Shown: positions 21,993 through 33,450 of the stretch, piece after piece
Layout of the letters: each line of letters opens with the position of its first letter
How positions within the stretch are numbered: the first letter of the stretch is position 1
Assembly (NCBI GenBank): GCA_003991915.1
Contig: RQTK01000300.1
Coordinates: 37,304 to 101,303 of the forward strand
Reading direction: 5' to 3'
Origin: Elysia chlorotica
Taxonomy: Eukaryota; Mollusca; Gastropoda; Plakobranchidae
Length of the DNA stretch: 64,000 bases
The notes under the pieces: generated by a model
Told to the model about the DNA's origin: nothing
Database searches by the model: none
The model's input: only the letters and a program-made list of their open reading frames with translations
Translations under genes and position numbers: made by a program

Positions 21993-22469
21993 GCTGATGA
22001 TGATTTTATTCGATTTTAATTGACTGGCTTAAGTCGGCCCTACAGTATGGGCAGATTTCCAGTATTTTTCTAAGACCAATAAATCTCATATTGAATGCCT
22101 TTCACGTCTATTCTAAACAAGCGCAAAGTGACATGTAGGCGAGCTTTTGTATGTATGGGGCCATTAGACCGTTAATTGAGGAACCGCGAAGGCCGCGCCT
22201 CTAGTTGTTTACAAAAACTGGACTCAAGGTGAGAAAGATCTGCGGGGAAGCTAAATCTAGAACAATTTGTTTTTGTAGGCTTAACGTCAATAGTACTAAA
22301 CGTTTACGGCCCTTTTTCCAGGGAACTATACTAAGGAGTCAATTAGGATTAGCAGAGAAAGGAAGAGAGGTTGAGTTATAGGCAGCGATCTTGATAGAGT
22401 ATACATACACACACGCGCATACATACACATACAGCATTAATGCTTGGGCTGTGGGGAGGAACAAAGAGA

Positions 22470-22472
22470 GAT

Positions 22473-22520
<48 letters not shown>

Positions 22521-22680
22521 GTAGAGACAGACAGACAGACAGACAGAGACTAAGAGAGACAAACAGAAATAGAGATAGACAGACAAACAGACAGACACAC
22601 AGACACACAGACAGACAGACAGACAGAGACAGACAAACAGACAGACACACAGACACACAGAAAAACAAACAGGTGGACAT
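22470..22680 (+). repeat. (AG)n then (ACAG)n compound array
   Basis: A pure AG stretch at 22472-22512 passes into ACAG/ACAC-type tetranucleotides to about 22665. Confidence 0.92.
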
Positions 22681-24231
22681 GCAGATAAGGGAGGGATTGT
22701 ACTTAGGGCATATGAATCTACACTAGCAGAGAAGGACAGAGGCTGCATTACAAACAAGGGTGATCAATTAGAGGGTAGAAAATAGCAATTGTTTAGAAAA
22801 TATTTACTTGTTTATTTTTCCTCATTTGAAGCACTTAACTATACAAGTAGTTAAGACAGATGGCAAAAAATTAAGCAGCAAACAGGTAATGATATATTTC
22901 CCTTACTTGTCTATCACTGAGTTAGTCATCTCTATTCCCAAAGCCTTGTTAGCCCTGTTTTACGGATACTTACAATTTATAAAGACGTTTCCAATAAGCA
23001 AATCATGATACATAAATCAAATTGACAATCATACATGTGTGTAAAAAACAGGTAGTTTATTTTAGGGTGCAGAGCACGTGTGGTCATTGTTTGCTAATAA
23101 AATGTAGGCTAAACACGTTTTAGATAGATTGTATTGAAGGTTTACAGTCGCATTTTCTACAGACTTGTAACGCTGAGCGGTTTTTTTCCGCTTATAAAGA
23201 CCGAAACAAGCTCTTGGCATATTGTAAAATAAAAGTGCTTGAAAATGTATTACGCAGAGTTAATGGACTACATGGCAGTCCACATTGATTTCTTTGTTTC
23301 GTATTAGCGGCAACAGCTGTTACGACTTAAATAAGCACCCTGGAGTACGGTTTCATTACGGCTATAAAACTGTATTGATCCATCCAAAAAAAACGTTTCT
23401 GTGCCTTGTGAATAGCATATTGGGGACGGACGATGTCGGTCCATTACGTTACATAAGGACATCAGTCGAGAGAAGGAGAGAAGTAAAACATTTTCGTGAT
23501 TGCGGGTATTGTTTGCAAATTTGTATTGAAAGAAACTGAGTAAAAAAAGATTAATGGGTTTACTGATTTGAAACTACAGATCATTTGAGTAGGGTTTTGA
23601 TTGCTGGGTTTTTTTCTTAATGAATATAGAAAACGAAATACTGGGGTGGGCCTGAGTGTTATTCGATCATGTTTCAAATCTCGAGTTTTATAAATTTAGG
23701 TAAAATAAGCATCGTTGTAGCATGGACTATTTTGTTATAAAGATAAGAGAAACTTACTTAAACCTACAGCAATTGAAACGGTACAGCCGTACGAAGTAAA
23801 TTTGCCTTGTTTTTATGGTTATTCACTCACTTTTAGTGTAAACGGTGGGTTGGCATTCTTGGAGCGTTTAGTATAAATATTAACCTACGTTGTTGGCAAG
23901 TAAATGTCACTGTTCGATTTTTTTCTTTTTACAGAGAGGGTGAGTTAACAAATGGTATCAGCATGCAGCCTGCTCAAGTAGAGGCTAATGAGTGGGGGGA
24001 AGGGGGGAGTGATTAATAATTAGAGAGAGACATGCAAAGTTGCCCTACATGTACACCGCATGCATTATTTTACTTATTGCACGTGTCATTTCTGGATTAC
24101 AATGTATTATAAATATACATTTCTTTGTCATGTGAAAAGGGTTGTAATGAATAGTTTGTATATGTACATATATAAACACTTATTATTCAAGGTATTGAAT
24201 ATTACAGTAGTATACCTAATGTCTAGCTAGG

Positions 24232-24291
24232 TCCATGCCGGTTATAGTCTTCACCCGTTTATCCATGCTGGTTATAGTCTTCACCCGTTTA
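24232..24291 (+). repeat. Tandem duplication, 30-bp unit x2
   Basis: TCCATGCCGGTTATAGTCTT followed by CACCCGTTTA is repeated with one C/T difference. Confidence 0.9.
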
Positions 24292-25295
24292 TCTATCTTG
24301 TCCTTAGCAACTTATAATATTTCTAGACATTATTTCAATTAATAGTCATCCTGCTGTTCTTCAACAACACTAGAAACAAATGACTAGAAATGTAAGGAAA
24401 ACATTCACATTGACTGTCTACACTCGTCCAAACCATAATAAAAACAATCCAATTCAAGGCAGCCTCTATGATGCATCCTCATCCAACTGTTCTAGTCATA
24501 TAACTTGGCAGAATCGATGTCATTTACCGCGAGTAACACACCCTCATGTTATTTACACTGTAGATTTTGTGTAATATGAATACATCATTCGCTTTTTAAT
24601 TAGTAATTATTTTGGTTTGATATTTTGTTTCTAGCGATTATATATTGTATGAGAAGTACTCGTATAATTTTAATACTGAATTCATGAGTGAGGGTTTGAT
24701 ATTATATCAAAACATGGCGCAGTCCCACGAGGAAAACCATAATACGAGATGACATAGTTAATTACGTTATGTTTGTATTGGGTGCAGTTGTATTTGCAAT
24801 GCTTATTTTTCACACAAATTACCGTAATATTCGTTTAGTTTTCGCTGTCATACGTATATAATAATTTGGAAATGTGTTCTGATGTAACGCTTCGATTTTT
24901 TCCTACCTGTGGAACGGCTTTGTGATTGAAACCCAGACTTAAACCAAGTGTTCCAAAAATTGTTAATCAGCCTTTGAATTTAGATTTGCTGTTTTATGGT
25001 TAGGCTGTATGGTGAGAGGATTTTCTGCTTTTTAATTGCTGCTTGTGGGTTGATATTAAAATTTCTGTATATTATCATCAAGAATGAGTTAGTCGCTATA
25101 GACTTGGGCTTCTGAATAATTTGGCCTGATTTCAGTATGAAGAAGCTATTTTTCATAATTCGATTATTCTTACATATTGAGAAATCTGCGTAAACTAAAT
25201 AGGTTTACAGCTACAGCAAGGAATGTTATTGGATCTAATTCACTGAAAATGAAATATTATAGACAAAGATAATTTTTATCTTTAGCGTAACGATT

Positions 25296-25302
25296 TTCTC
25301 TC

Positions 25303-25347
<45 letters not shown>

Positions 25348-25382
25348 ATCTAACTATTTATCTATCTATCTATCTATCTATG

Positions 25383-25433
<51 letters not shown>

Positions 25434-25440
25434 ATATCTC
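25296..25440 (+). repeat. (TC)n and (TATC)n arrays
   Basis: TC dinucleotides to about 25342, then TATC tetranucleotides to about 25438. Confidence 0.93.
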
Positions 25441-25747
25441 ACTCCCTCTTCTTTCTCACACATGTTTTGTTCAATATATCCACCGACAGCTCGTAGTCTT
25501 ACCCTGGCTATTAGGGTCATAATAAGAAGGGGGTTATTTGATATCCATAATCATTATTAGTGTAACTATTTTTTGACATCGATCACTTGCTATTCTCAAC
25601 GTGCCTTTACCTTCAACATTAATTTCCTAATGGATGTGTAAGCGAAACTGAAGTGAAACGAAGCCTAGCAACAAGACATGAACGTCTCCTCCGTGTGGTA
25701 ATAATTCATGACTCATTTACGATAGGAGGATCAGGTGTACATCTAGT

Positions 25748-25790
25748 TATTATAATTATTATTATGATGATGATTATTATTATTATTATC

Positions 25791-25861
<71 letters not shown>

Positions 25862-25886
25862 TATTAACATTATTATCATCATCATC

Positions 25887-25935
<49 letters not shown>

Positions 25936-25938
25936 ATA
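25748..25938 (+). repeat. (ATT)n to (ATC)n compound triplet array
   Basis: About 110 bp of ATT triplets switch to about 65 bp of ATC triplets. Long isoleucine and methionine frames here are repeat artefacts. Confidence 0.95.
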
Positions 25939-26291
25939 TTATTTTTAATGTTATCGTCTTTTAGTGGTTGTTTCTTTTACTAGGTTAATTTGAGATAAAT
26001 TGTTTTAAGTCGTTGAAATTAGTTGCTGGAAGGAAAAAAATAACTTTTTTTTTATTTCCCCTCAGAAAGTAAAATGAAGTGCATTTATTAGCAGCTGTTA
26101 CATTGTATTAATCTTATGGGTAAAACATTTTCTTGTAATAATTAACTTTCTCCTACCGTCTATAATCACGATTTTAATAACAGAATAACTACAGTCACAG
26201 TTGATTGAGAAAAATAATTATGTTGCTGTTCTTTTTACGCTTCTAACGCTTCATCGCCTTTTCTTTTAATGTACCCCACACAATGGTGAAC

Positions 26292-27383
26292 GTGTTGATA
26301 GTCTTCAAAATCATTTTTGTGGCCTAAATGATCAACTCCAATGCTGAGTTAGAGAGTAAAAATTAGTTTAGCTCTAAAATTAGGCCTACTGCATTTGTTT
26401 TAACATTTTTACAGGATTTAAAAAAAGGTTTTAAAACTTGCATTTCGAGACTTTGAAATTTCAAACGCCCTCATAGAATAATAGGATTACTTAGTCCTCT
26501 GCTCCGCGCTTGTAAAACACATGAAGTAATTGTTTATGGCGTTCGCGCTGAGGAATACAACGGTAGATCACCAGCAACACTACATCGTATGTTCCATGCC
26601 TAGTCGCTATTTTCTGGAGAAACGGTGTTTGTTTTGAGCAATTGCGTACATTATAGACTTCAGCGTAACCGTATGTCCTGCTCTGTATCCCATAAAACTA
26701 AGATAGTTTATTTCATTTTAGTTGGTTAAACGTTCAGCACTATAAGTGTTGATAGTCTTCAAAATCATTTTTGTGGCCTAAATGATCAACTCCAATGCTG
26801 AGTTAGAGAGTAAAAATTAGTTTAGCTCTAAAATTAGGCCTACTGCATTTGTTTTAACATTTTTACAGGACATCAACTTAAAAAAAAAATAGTTTTTATT
26901 GTTTTGTTTTCTTTTTTGTTTGTTCTTATCGTCTTTTCCTCATTTGATTTACAATGTTTTTATTCATGATTTAAAAAATAGTTTTAAAACTTGCATTTCG
27001 AGACTTTGAAATTTGAAACACCCTCATAGACTTATAGGATTATTAGTCCACCGCTCCACATGAAGTATTTGTTTATGAAGTGTTGGTGCTGAGGAATAGA
27101 AATTTGAAACACCCTCATAGACTTATAGGATTATTAGTCCACCGCTCCACATGAAGTATTTGTTTATGAAGTGTTGGTGCTGAGGAATACAACGGTAGAT
27201 CACCAACAACACTACGTCGTATGTTGCATGCCCGGTCGCTATTTTCTGGAGAAACGGTGTTTGTTTTGAGCCACTGCGTACATTATAGACTTCAGCGTAA
27301 CCGTATGTCCTGCTCTGTATCCCATAAAACCAAGATAGTTCATTTGATTTGAGTTGGTTAAACGTTCAACGTCAGCACTATAT
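26292..27383 (+). repeat. Tandem duplication of a 454-bp module with a nested 91-bp duplication
   Basis: Module P (26292-26416) plus Q (26417-26745) is followed by P' (26746-26870), about 98 bp of T/A-rich insert, and Q' (26969-27383). Inside Q' a 91-bp piece is repeated head to tail (27008-27098, 27099-27189; begins GAAATTTGAAACACCCTCAT). P and P' are nearly identical; Q and Q' show several substitutions. Confidence 0.88.
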
Positions 27384-27419
27384 AGGATATATTGTATGCG
27401 GGTCCCAAGACTGGCGTCT

Positions 27420-27620
27420 GGCAATTTTATGTGCTTCCACTAGACAAGGTGGGCCGGAGAGACCTGGACTCTTGTCTCAGCCTGTCACATTATACTGTCA
27501 CCGACTCAACCTAGTTACATGGGACGAAATTGATGAAATAAATCTTTGCCCATCGCGGGATTTGAAACACGGACCTCCCGATCTGAAGACCAACGCTCTA
27601 CTTCTTAAGCCAGTTTGTCC
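27420..27620 (-). mobile_element. tRNA-derived SINE, second family
   Basis: On the - strand 27551-27613 reads TGGCTTAAGAAGTAGAGCGT, TGGTCTTCAGATC, then GGTCCGTGTTTCAAATCCCG, i.e. a box A-like and a box B-like sequence with tRNA spacing. The adjoining 130 bp is taken as SINE body. It differs from the 32183 family. Confidence 0.6.
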
Positions 27621-28199
27621 TCCATGAACCAAGAGAGCGCATGTGTTCAATCGAACCCACTGCCAATGCCGTGAACTTATCTATGCATAGCCCTGATTGC
27701 TTTTCCCATTATAGCTGCATACAAAATGTGATAATCAAACTCTAATTATACTACCACATAGATAGCAACCGAGTCAGAACTATTTACAGGTAGGAAGAGT
27801 AGCGTATATGGCCAGCACATGGTAGTAAAGCCTGCCAAAGAAAAAACATTTGCCTACTAAGAAAAAATCGATAGTAGAACAGAATATACAGGAGGAGTGT
27901 TTGATTTGCTATTTTCGCACTAATTATATTTTAGGACTGGTGACATTTCGAGGAACTTCTGACATCCTTTGACACTAAAAAGAATCCGTTCATTAAGGGG
28001 TATACTTTACTTCATTGCACAAACTAGCGATAAAGAACATAACGTTTAGTTTTTAAATGCCATAAATCTAACCATATATGTCTTGTCCTATGATTAACAT
28101 TTGAAAATAGTTCATCATAACCATTAAAGTATAATTTATTTACACATTTTAAACTCGTTTCTCCTTTTCCTTACATATACTTTTTGTTTTCTTTTTCAG

Positions 28200-28520
28200 A
28201 TCTTGGCTGCACTCATTCAACTCGGAGATAAAAAGGCTCTAGCTAGAGAATGTAGTTCTCAGCACCAGCTTATAAAGCGAAAAACTATGGAATAATAAAA
28301 AAAAGGTTTGAAACGTGAATATTGGATTGCGCTGTTATTTTTATGCAACTTCGAGAACTCCATAAAACCAGGACAAAAGAAGAAATAGAAACGATAATAC
28401 ATGTATATAAACAATTATTATCAGGCTTTAACTGTGTAAACAAGAGTTGCAGTCTGAATTGAATCTGACGAAACTGATGTAAGCTTTCGCTCTGTCAAAG
28501 AATTCACAGGATCGTGGCAA

Positions 28521-28564
<44 letters not shown>

Positions 28565-28836
28565 AGGGTGAGGGAGAGAGGGATGAATTCAATACGAATG
28601 GCGGGCACTTGATCATCGCTTACCAATTAATGTACCCCACAGGAAGCTGTCACCACTGCCAAGTTTCACGTTGGAGTTTATAGTGAATCATTAAGAAGTA
28701 CTTATAACTTCTTATATTTCACAGCTGCTGATAATTGGGCAGGAGGAAGAGTAATTACAAAAGTTTAAGGAGAGAAAGAACTAAAGGTAATAATCAGTAG
28801 AGAGACAAAAAAGTAAACCAAGCGAGGAGCTTGTAG
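28200..28836 (+). other. Probable 5' UTR portion of the THIK-channel exon
   Basis: A strong acceptor TTTTGTTTTCTTTTTCAG ends at 28199, so the exon carrying the channel start may begin at 28200. All three frames are stopped before 28837; short ATG frames such as ATGGAATAA are present. It contains an (AG)n stretch at 28529-28562. The exon could instead begin at an unrecognised acceptor further right. Confidence 0.4.
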
Positions 28837-30879
28837 GCAAGTCTGGGGAGTGACCATGAAGGGGCTGGGGCAGGGGTGGCAGCACAGAATGTACACGACT
28901 CCCTCACACGGTTGGAGGACACTGGCAGAAACCAGGGCATTGTCACTGCAGAACGCTCGGAGTATACCACGAAAGCTGTAGATTACCAAACGTCGATATT
29001 CACTAATGGTTCATGCACAGAACCAGTTAGTCATCAAACCAAACTTCACAAAATTGAAATTTTGTCAAGCAATAGACAAAATCAAAACCACAGAGGGATA
29101 AACCGCCAAGCATCAACTTCAGAAAATCTGACCTCACCTCGAAACTTTCTCTTAAAAAGTGAAGGACAAATCTGCACCAAGTCACAGCAGAACATTTACA
29201 CTGCCATAGATCCAGAAACGGTGAATTTTTCTCAGGGACGCGGCGCGGAAAGCGCCACGTTTTCAAACATCTTGACCACGGAGAGGGCTGGGAGCGTAGG
29301 AAGCGGCTCCGTTGATGGTAGGGTGGGCCCTGAAGATTTTCCCTATGAGACCGAAGACTTCGAGAGCAGCAACCGTTATGTCGAATACGAGAAAAAAGAT
29401 GAGAGTGAAGACCAAACTAAGACTGGCCCTACGATCGTGCGGGGAAATTCCAAAGGAGAAGTGTCTAGTTTAGGAAGCAGTGGAGGAAGCGCCAACTCGG
29501 GGAAATCTTTGCTATGCCGAGCGAAGAAATCAAAACCTCGGACAATCGCGGTACAACCTGAAGATTTGAAACACAAGAGAAAAAAAAACAAGAGCATAAG
29601 TGATAGCGATATCGCTAATCATAAACGAGATTTGACTGTAGGGTTGTTGAATAAGATCAAGGTTAATAGTGATAGCAAAATAAATCACTCGCGATATCTC
29701 AATGGCGGGCCACGGGCTGAGAATAGAACTGCAACGCCAAGCGCTGATCTGTGTTTAGCATCAAAAGACGCAGATGTCTCAATTTCTCCTGCTACCTCAG
29801 TCGGAGCTGCAGATAAGAAGCTAAATGGGGCTGAAACTGTTTCAGTAAGCACTAAAGTGCCTCGAAATAACACTACAGTAGTAGGTATTGGTGAGCATCA
29901 GTATGGTATTGTGCCAGATGTTGTTTTTGATGATGTGGGCAAGGACACGGTAGATGTTAAAAATTCGACAGCGATAGCGGCAGCCGCAAAAGCTGTATTT
30001 CAGACAGTATCGTGGGAAAATGTGCCTGGGCCCAGTGGGGAATCGGGAAGATGCAATATTCGGCATGCTGTCTCTGATAGTGGGGTGTTGTCTGATTCGG
30101 GAGGCGGTAGTAAAGGGAAAGGCCTTGTGTTAAATGGTGGAAGTGGCAATAGCATTAATAGTCATCACAAAAACGACCAAAACGGCTACTACAATCGGCC
30201 ATACCACCACCGCTCTTTGGAAAACGAAAGGAGATACAGTGGGAGCGGCTCGTTTTGGAAGGAACTTCCTCAATATCAACTCAGCAATTACCACGAGGCG
30301 CACAAGAAACGGACGGAGAGTAACGGGAGTGGACACAGCAGCCCTGGCGCTCCAGCACCGTCTGAAGCTGCCGGTCAGCATTACCACAAGTCGTTTTACC
30401 ATCGCTACTACCAAGACGCTCACAGAAGAGGAAACAGCGACGTTAAGATCCAGGACATTGTCAAAAACGGGATCGAGATATACCCCCCGGGAGTTGATTC
30501 CCGGTCTGCGACCCCGCGTGTTTTACGCGACCACTCTCCGATCTGGGTGACCCGTACGAGCCGGCCCGGCGCTGTGGCGGACCTGGAGCGACAACTCCCG
30601 CACCGGCCGCCCGGGGGCGCCACTGGCTTCGTGCCTGTCAGGGGCAGCCACGCTACCCTGGGGGACGACGACGACGACGAGGAATGGGCTGAACGCGTCA
30701 GTCTCAGCGACGGGAGTGACTACCACTACCCTGGCCCCACCCGGCAAAGTCCGCGCCTGGGCAGTACTGCGGCGGGCAACAGGGCAGTGTCTGGGGCTGT
30801 AGGGCGGCGCGGAGCTGGCAGCGGCCCGCCTGGCAAGCGGAAGCCGGGCGGGGCTGATGCGCGGGGAGGCCGGCGCGGG
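28837..30879 (+). CDS. Methionine-free open extension upstream of the THIK channel
   Basis: After an in-frame TAG at 28834 the channel frame is open for 681 codons up to the ATG at 30880, with no ATG codon in this frame. Such length is very unlikely by chance. The predicted segment looks like an intrinsically disordered cytoplasmic region: Ser/Gly/Asn-rich, a basic patch KHKRKKNKS, a His/Tyr-rich part (YYNRPYHHRS, HYHKSFYHRYYQ), an acidic run DDDDDEE, then a Pro/Gly/Arg-rich end. Ways it could be translated: an upstream exon with its own ATG using an acceptor I missed, or non-AUG initiation, e.g. CTG at 28843 (A at -3, G at +4) or GTG at 28876. Known THIK channels have short N-termini (about 10-40 residues before TM1). 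Confidence 0.5.
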
Positions 30880-31222
30880 ATGATGTCCCGGCCAGGGAGA
30901 CGGGGATGCTGCAAGATCATCCACCTGAAGGAGGACAACGCCCGCTTCATCCTTCTGGCCGTGGTGATGGTCTTGTACATGTTGACGGGCGCGGCGCTAT
31001 TCACTCTGCTAGAGCGGGATAACGAGGTCTCCGAGAAGAGGGTTTATGAAGAGCATCTTGAAAATTTCAAACTGAAGTACCCTCAGGTGAACGTGAGCGA
31101 CCTGGAATACCTTCTGGCTATGCACTCTAAGGCCGAGACCGCCGGATATGTTGGAGATCGCAGGCCGCGATGGGATTTCCCTGGCTCCTTCTACTTTGTG
31201 GGTACAGTGGTCTCTACGATAG
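30880..31222 (+). CDS. THIK-type two-pore potassium channel, first coding exon
   Basis: K2P channels are dimeric background K+ channels of the plasma membrane; THIK-1/-2 (KCNK13/KCNK12) are the halothane-inhibited branch. From ATG 30880 the protein reads MMSRPGRRGCCKII, then HLKEDNARF, closely matching the vertebrate THIK HLNEDNARF just before TM1. TM1 is ILLAVVMVLYMLTGAALFTLLE; next comes the charged extracellular cap helix with an NVS sequon where THIK-1 also has NLS; then RPRWDFPGSFYFVGTVVSTI, the first pore helix and filter start. The exon ends one base into the filter glycine codon (ATAG/GTAAGT, phase 1), a conserved K2P intron position. The cap lacks cysteine, as in THIKs. TM2, pore 2, TM3-4 and the C-terminus lie outside the window. 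GC and CpG content are much higher than in surrounding sequence. Gene symbol left blank because the KCNK12/13 split is vertebrate-specific. Confidence 0.93.
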
Positions 31223-32182
31223 GTAAGTTCACATTCGTGTCTTGGGTTTTATATTTTATCGGGGTTTTTTTTGTTTTTCTTTTTTTTATGTTGTTGTTGC
31301 TTTTGTGTATGTTTTTGTTTTGAACCACTATTTAACTCGGCATTCTTTAAAACATCGAAATATTATGTAAAGTAAATCCAAATACAACGGAATATCACGA
31401 CTTGTTTAGTTTTTTTTAATCCCTGTTTGAATAAGTCCACTGAATTCCAGGTAAAGTCCACTGATGCAGATACACATAAATCTAGACCGATTCAATTGCA
31501 CAACATAGTATCATGTAAAACTCTAAATGCGACAGCATGTTTGTCAAAATCGCCACTTTTCAGGAGGCGAAAAAAAACTTTTTTTTTCTTTTTTTTTTAC
31601 GGTTTGTAATTTTGTAATTTTGATGTGACTTTTTTGCATGTGGCTATTAACACTTAAAGGGCGTTCTTTCATTGAATTCATATGCGTATAACTGATGGAC
31701 TATTCCCGAACCGAGAGTTACGGATGAACAAGCTAGGCCTGGGTCTTTCCATTCGTGTTATCCCTGAAACTTTTGATTGTGTTGTCTAGTTAGGCTCGGA
31801 GGTGGGTGGGATGTAGAAAATAAACACTTTTTTTTATGGATTCTCTCTTTACCCTTCCCACCTGTCCATACTCCCATTTTGCAAAGAAAACGTGTCCAGA
31901 TTGGCAACTGCACAATCCAGGTTAAGCAAAGAAAAGATAATTGGTACCCCAACCTTCCTGGGCTTTAAGTGGTATTGTGGGTGGAACCAAGAGCATCACA
32001 ATGTTCCGTTCTGGTAACCATTTGTTTGAGATTAACATAGTTTTCGACACCCCTGTGACTGTGAAAGCTCATCGCAGCCTGAACAGATCCAGCGGTTTAG
32101 TAAGATCTCTTGATCTTGAGACAACTGGAAAGTAGGGGGAAAGCAGTGGGATTTGATGCTCCAAAGCATTTTCGTGCTGAAC

Positions 32183-32424
32183 GCGGTGGCCCTGGGGTAG
32201 AACATCGGCTTCCGACGCAAAAGGTCCGTGGTTCGAGTCCTGGCGATTTCGCTCCCTACTAGTTGGAACGGTGTCAGTTTAATGTGATTGGCTAAGACAG
32301 TAGTCATGTTATCCCTGGCCTCTCTCGTGTGTGGCAGGACATAAGAATTGTCAGACGTCAGTCTTGGCATTCGTCAACAATATAGCCTATATAATGCTGA
32401 TATTGGACGTTAAACCAACTCAAC
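32183..32424 (+). mobile_element. Full-length tRNA-derived SINE
   Basis: The head GCGGTGGCCCTGGGGTAGAA followed by GGTTCGAGTCC at 32230-32240 is a Pol III box A/box B pair with tRNA spacing. The body contains CTCTCGTGTGTGGCAGGACA; the conserved 3' end contains GTCAACAATATAGCCTATAT and TTGGACGTTAAACCAACTCA. About 242 bp. Other copies: 62322 (full length), 18199 and 59701 (3' parts), 8858 (degenerate). Confidence 0.85.
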
Positions 32425-32721
32425 TACGCTGAATGGGGGGAGGGGGGGGTGATTAGACCAAACATCTTCGTCCTAACTTTTAAGCCAATGTCATTACCAA
32501 CATCGTTGAAATTTGACTTCAGGACCCTCAAAGAGGCTCCCTTCATTCCGAGACCGATGTGATGTTTTTAAAGTAGTAGCCAAACATCGTGTAGGCGCAC
32601 ATCAGACTGTAAACCCGATCTCAGCTGTCTTAACCTGAGGCAGATCGAAAGAATTAGAATACCCCACGTGAAAAGCATAACAGGCAGTTCAGCGGCACAC
32701 AGACCAGTGCGGTGACCTTAT

Positions 32722-32863
32722 GCACAAAGACTGCTCCAACAACGCTTCCGAGAGGCAGCGACATGGCTAACACCGCTGTCAATCTCTTCTTTGCACAAAG
32801 ACTGCTCTAACAACGCTTTTGAGAGGCAGTGGCATGGCTAACAACGCTGTCAATCTCTTCATT
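32722..32863 (+). repeat. Tandem duplication, 71-bp unit x2
   Basis: GCACAAAGACTGCTCCAACA ... GTCAATCTCTTC occurs at 32722-32792 and 32793-32863 with several substitutions. Confidence 0.9.
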
Positions 32864-32901
32864 AAGGGAGAAAATCCGCGAACTTGATTCTCCGCATACT
32901 A

Positions 32902-33018
32902 AGTCTTCTTCTTCTTCTTCTTCTTCTTCTTCTTCTTCTTCTTCTTCTTCTTCTTCTTCTTCTTCTTCTTCTTCTTCTTCTTCTTCTTCTTCTTCTTCTT
33001 CTTCTTCTTCTTCTTCTT

Positions 33019-33047
<29 letters not shown>
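32902..33047 (+). repeat. (TTC)n microsatellite
   Basis: About 145 bp of uninterrupted TTC triplets. GAA/TTC tracts of this size can form triplex DNA and impede transcription; its intronic position is analogous to the human FXN repeat. Confidence 0.97.
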
Positions 33048-33049
<2 letters not shown>

Positions 33050-33450
33050 TTCAACATATTGAATATTATTAGCAGGTTTGATTACTTCCAGGTTTGGGTA
33101 ACAGGCGCTTAGATTTTTTTGTAGTTTACATATTGTATAAAAGTATATGTTTCCCTTTTTTTTCTTTTTTTTTCAACTTAAATTCAATTTATTTTTTTGT
33201 TTTAAAAGTCGTATTTAAATGAGGAAACTAACCTCTATCCATTAAGCAAACAGTTGTCTCTTTGTCTCCTCAGGGCTAAACATTCAAACCTAGACTTTGC
33301 CTCATTAACAACTTAAACTTATTTGTTGGATATCTAACTGCCAAAATTTCAGCAGGCCCCATTTTTTAATGTTGTGGACTAACTGAGGGAAATTGGTATT
33401 TATACCCCAAAAAATCGAGACCCTATGGTGTATTTTTTAATCTTCTGTAA

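Noticed and set aside
23285..23539. 84-codon + strand frame
   Set aside because: No domain or splice partner; begins near a short sequence vaguely repeated at 18490, so more likely repeat-derived.
31223..31323. Continuation of the channel ORF past VVSTIG
   Set aside because: GTAAGT directly follows the conserved split glycine codon and the peptide beyond is T-rich intron read-through (hydrophobic V/F/L).
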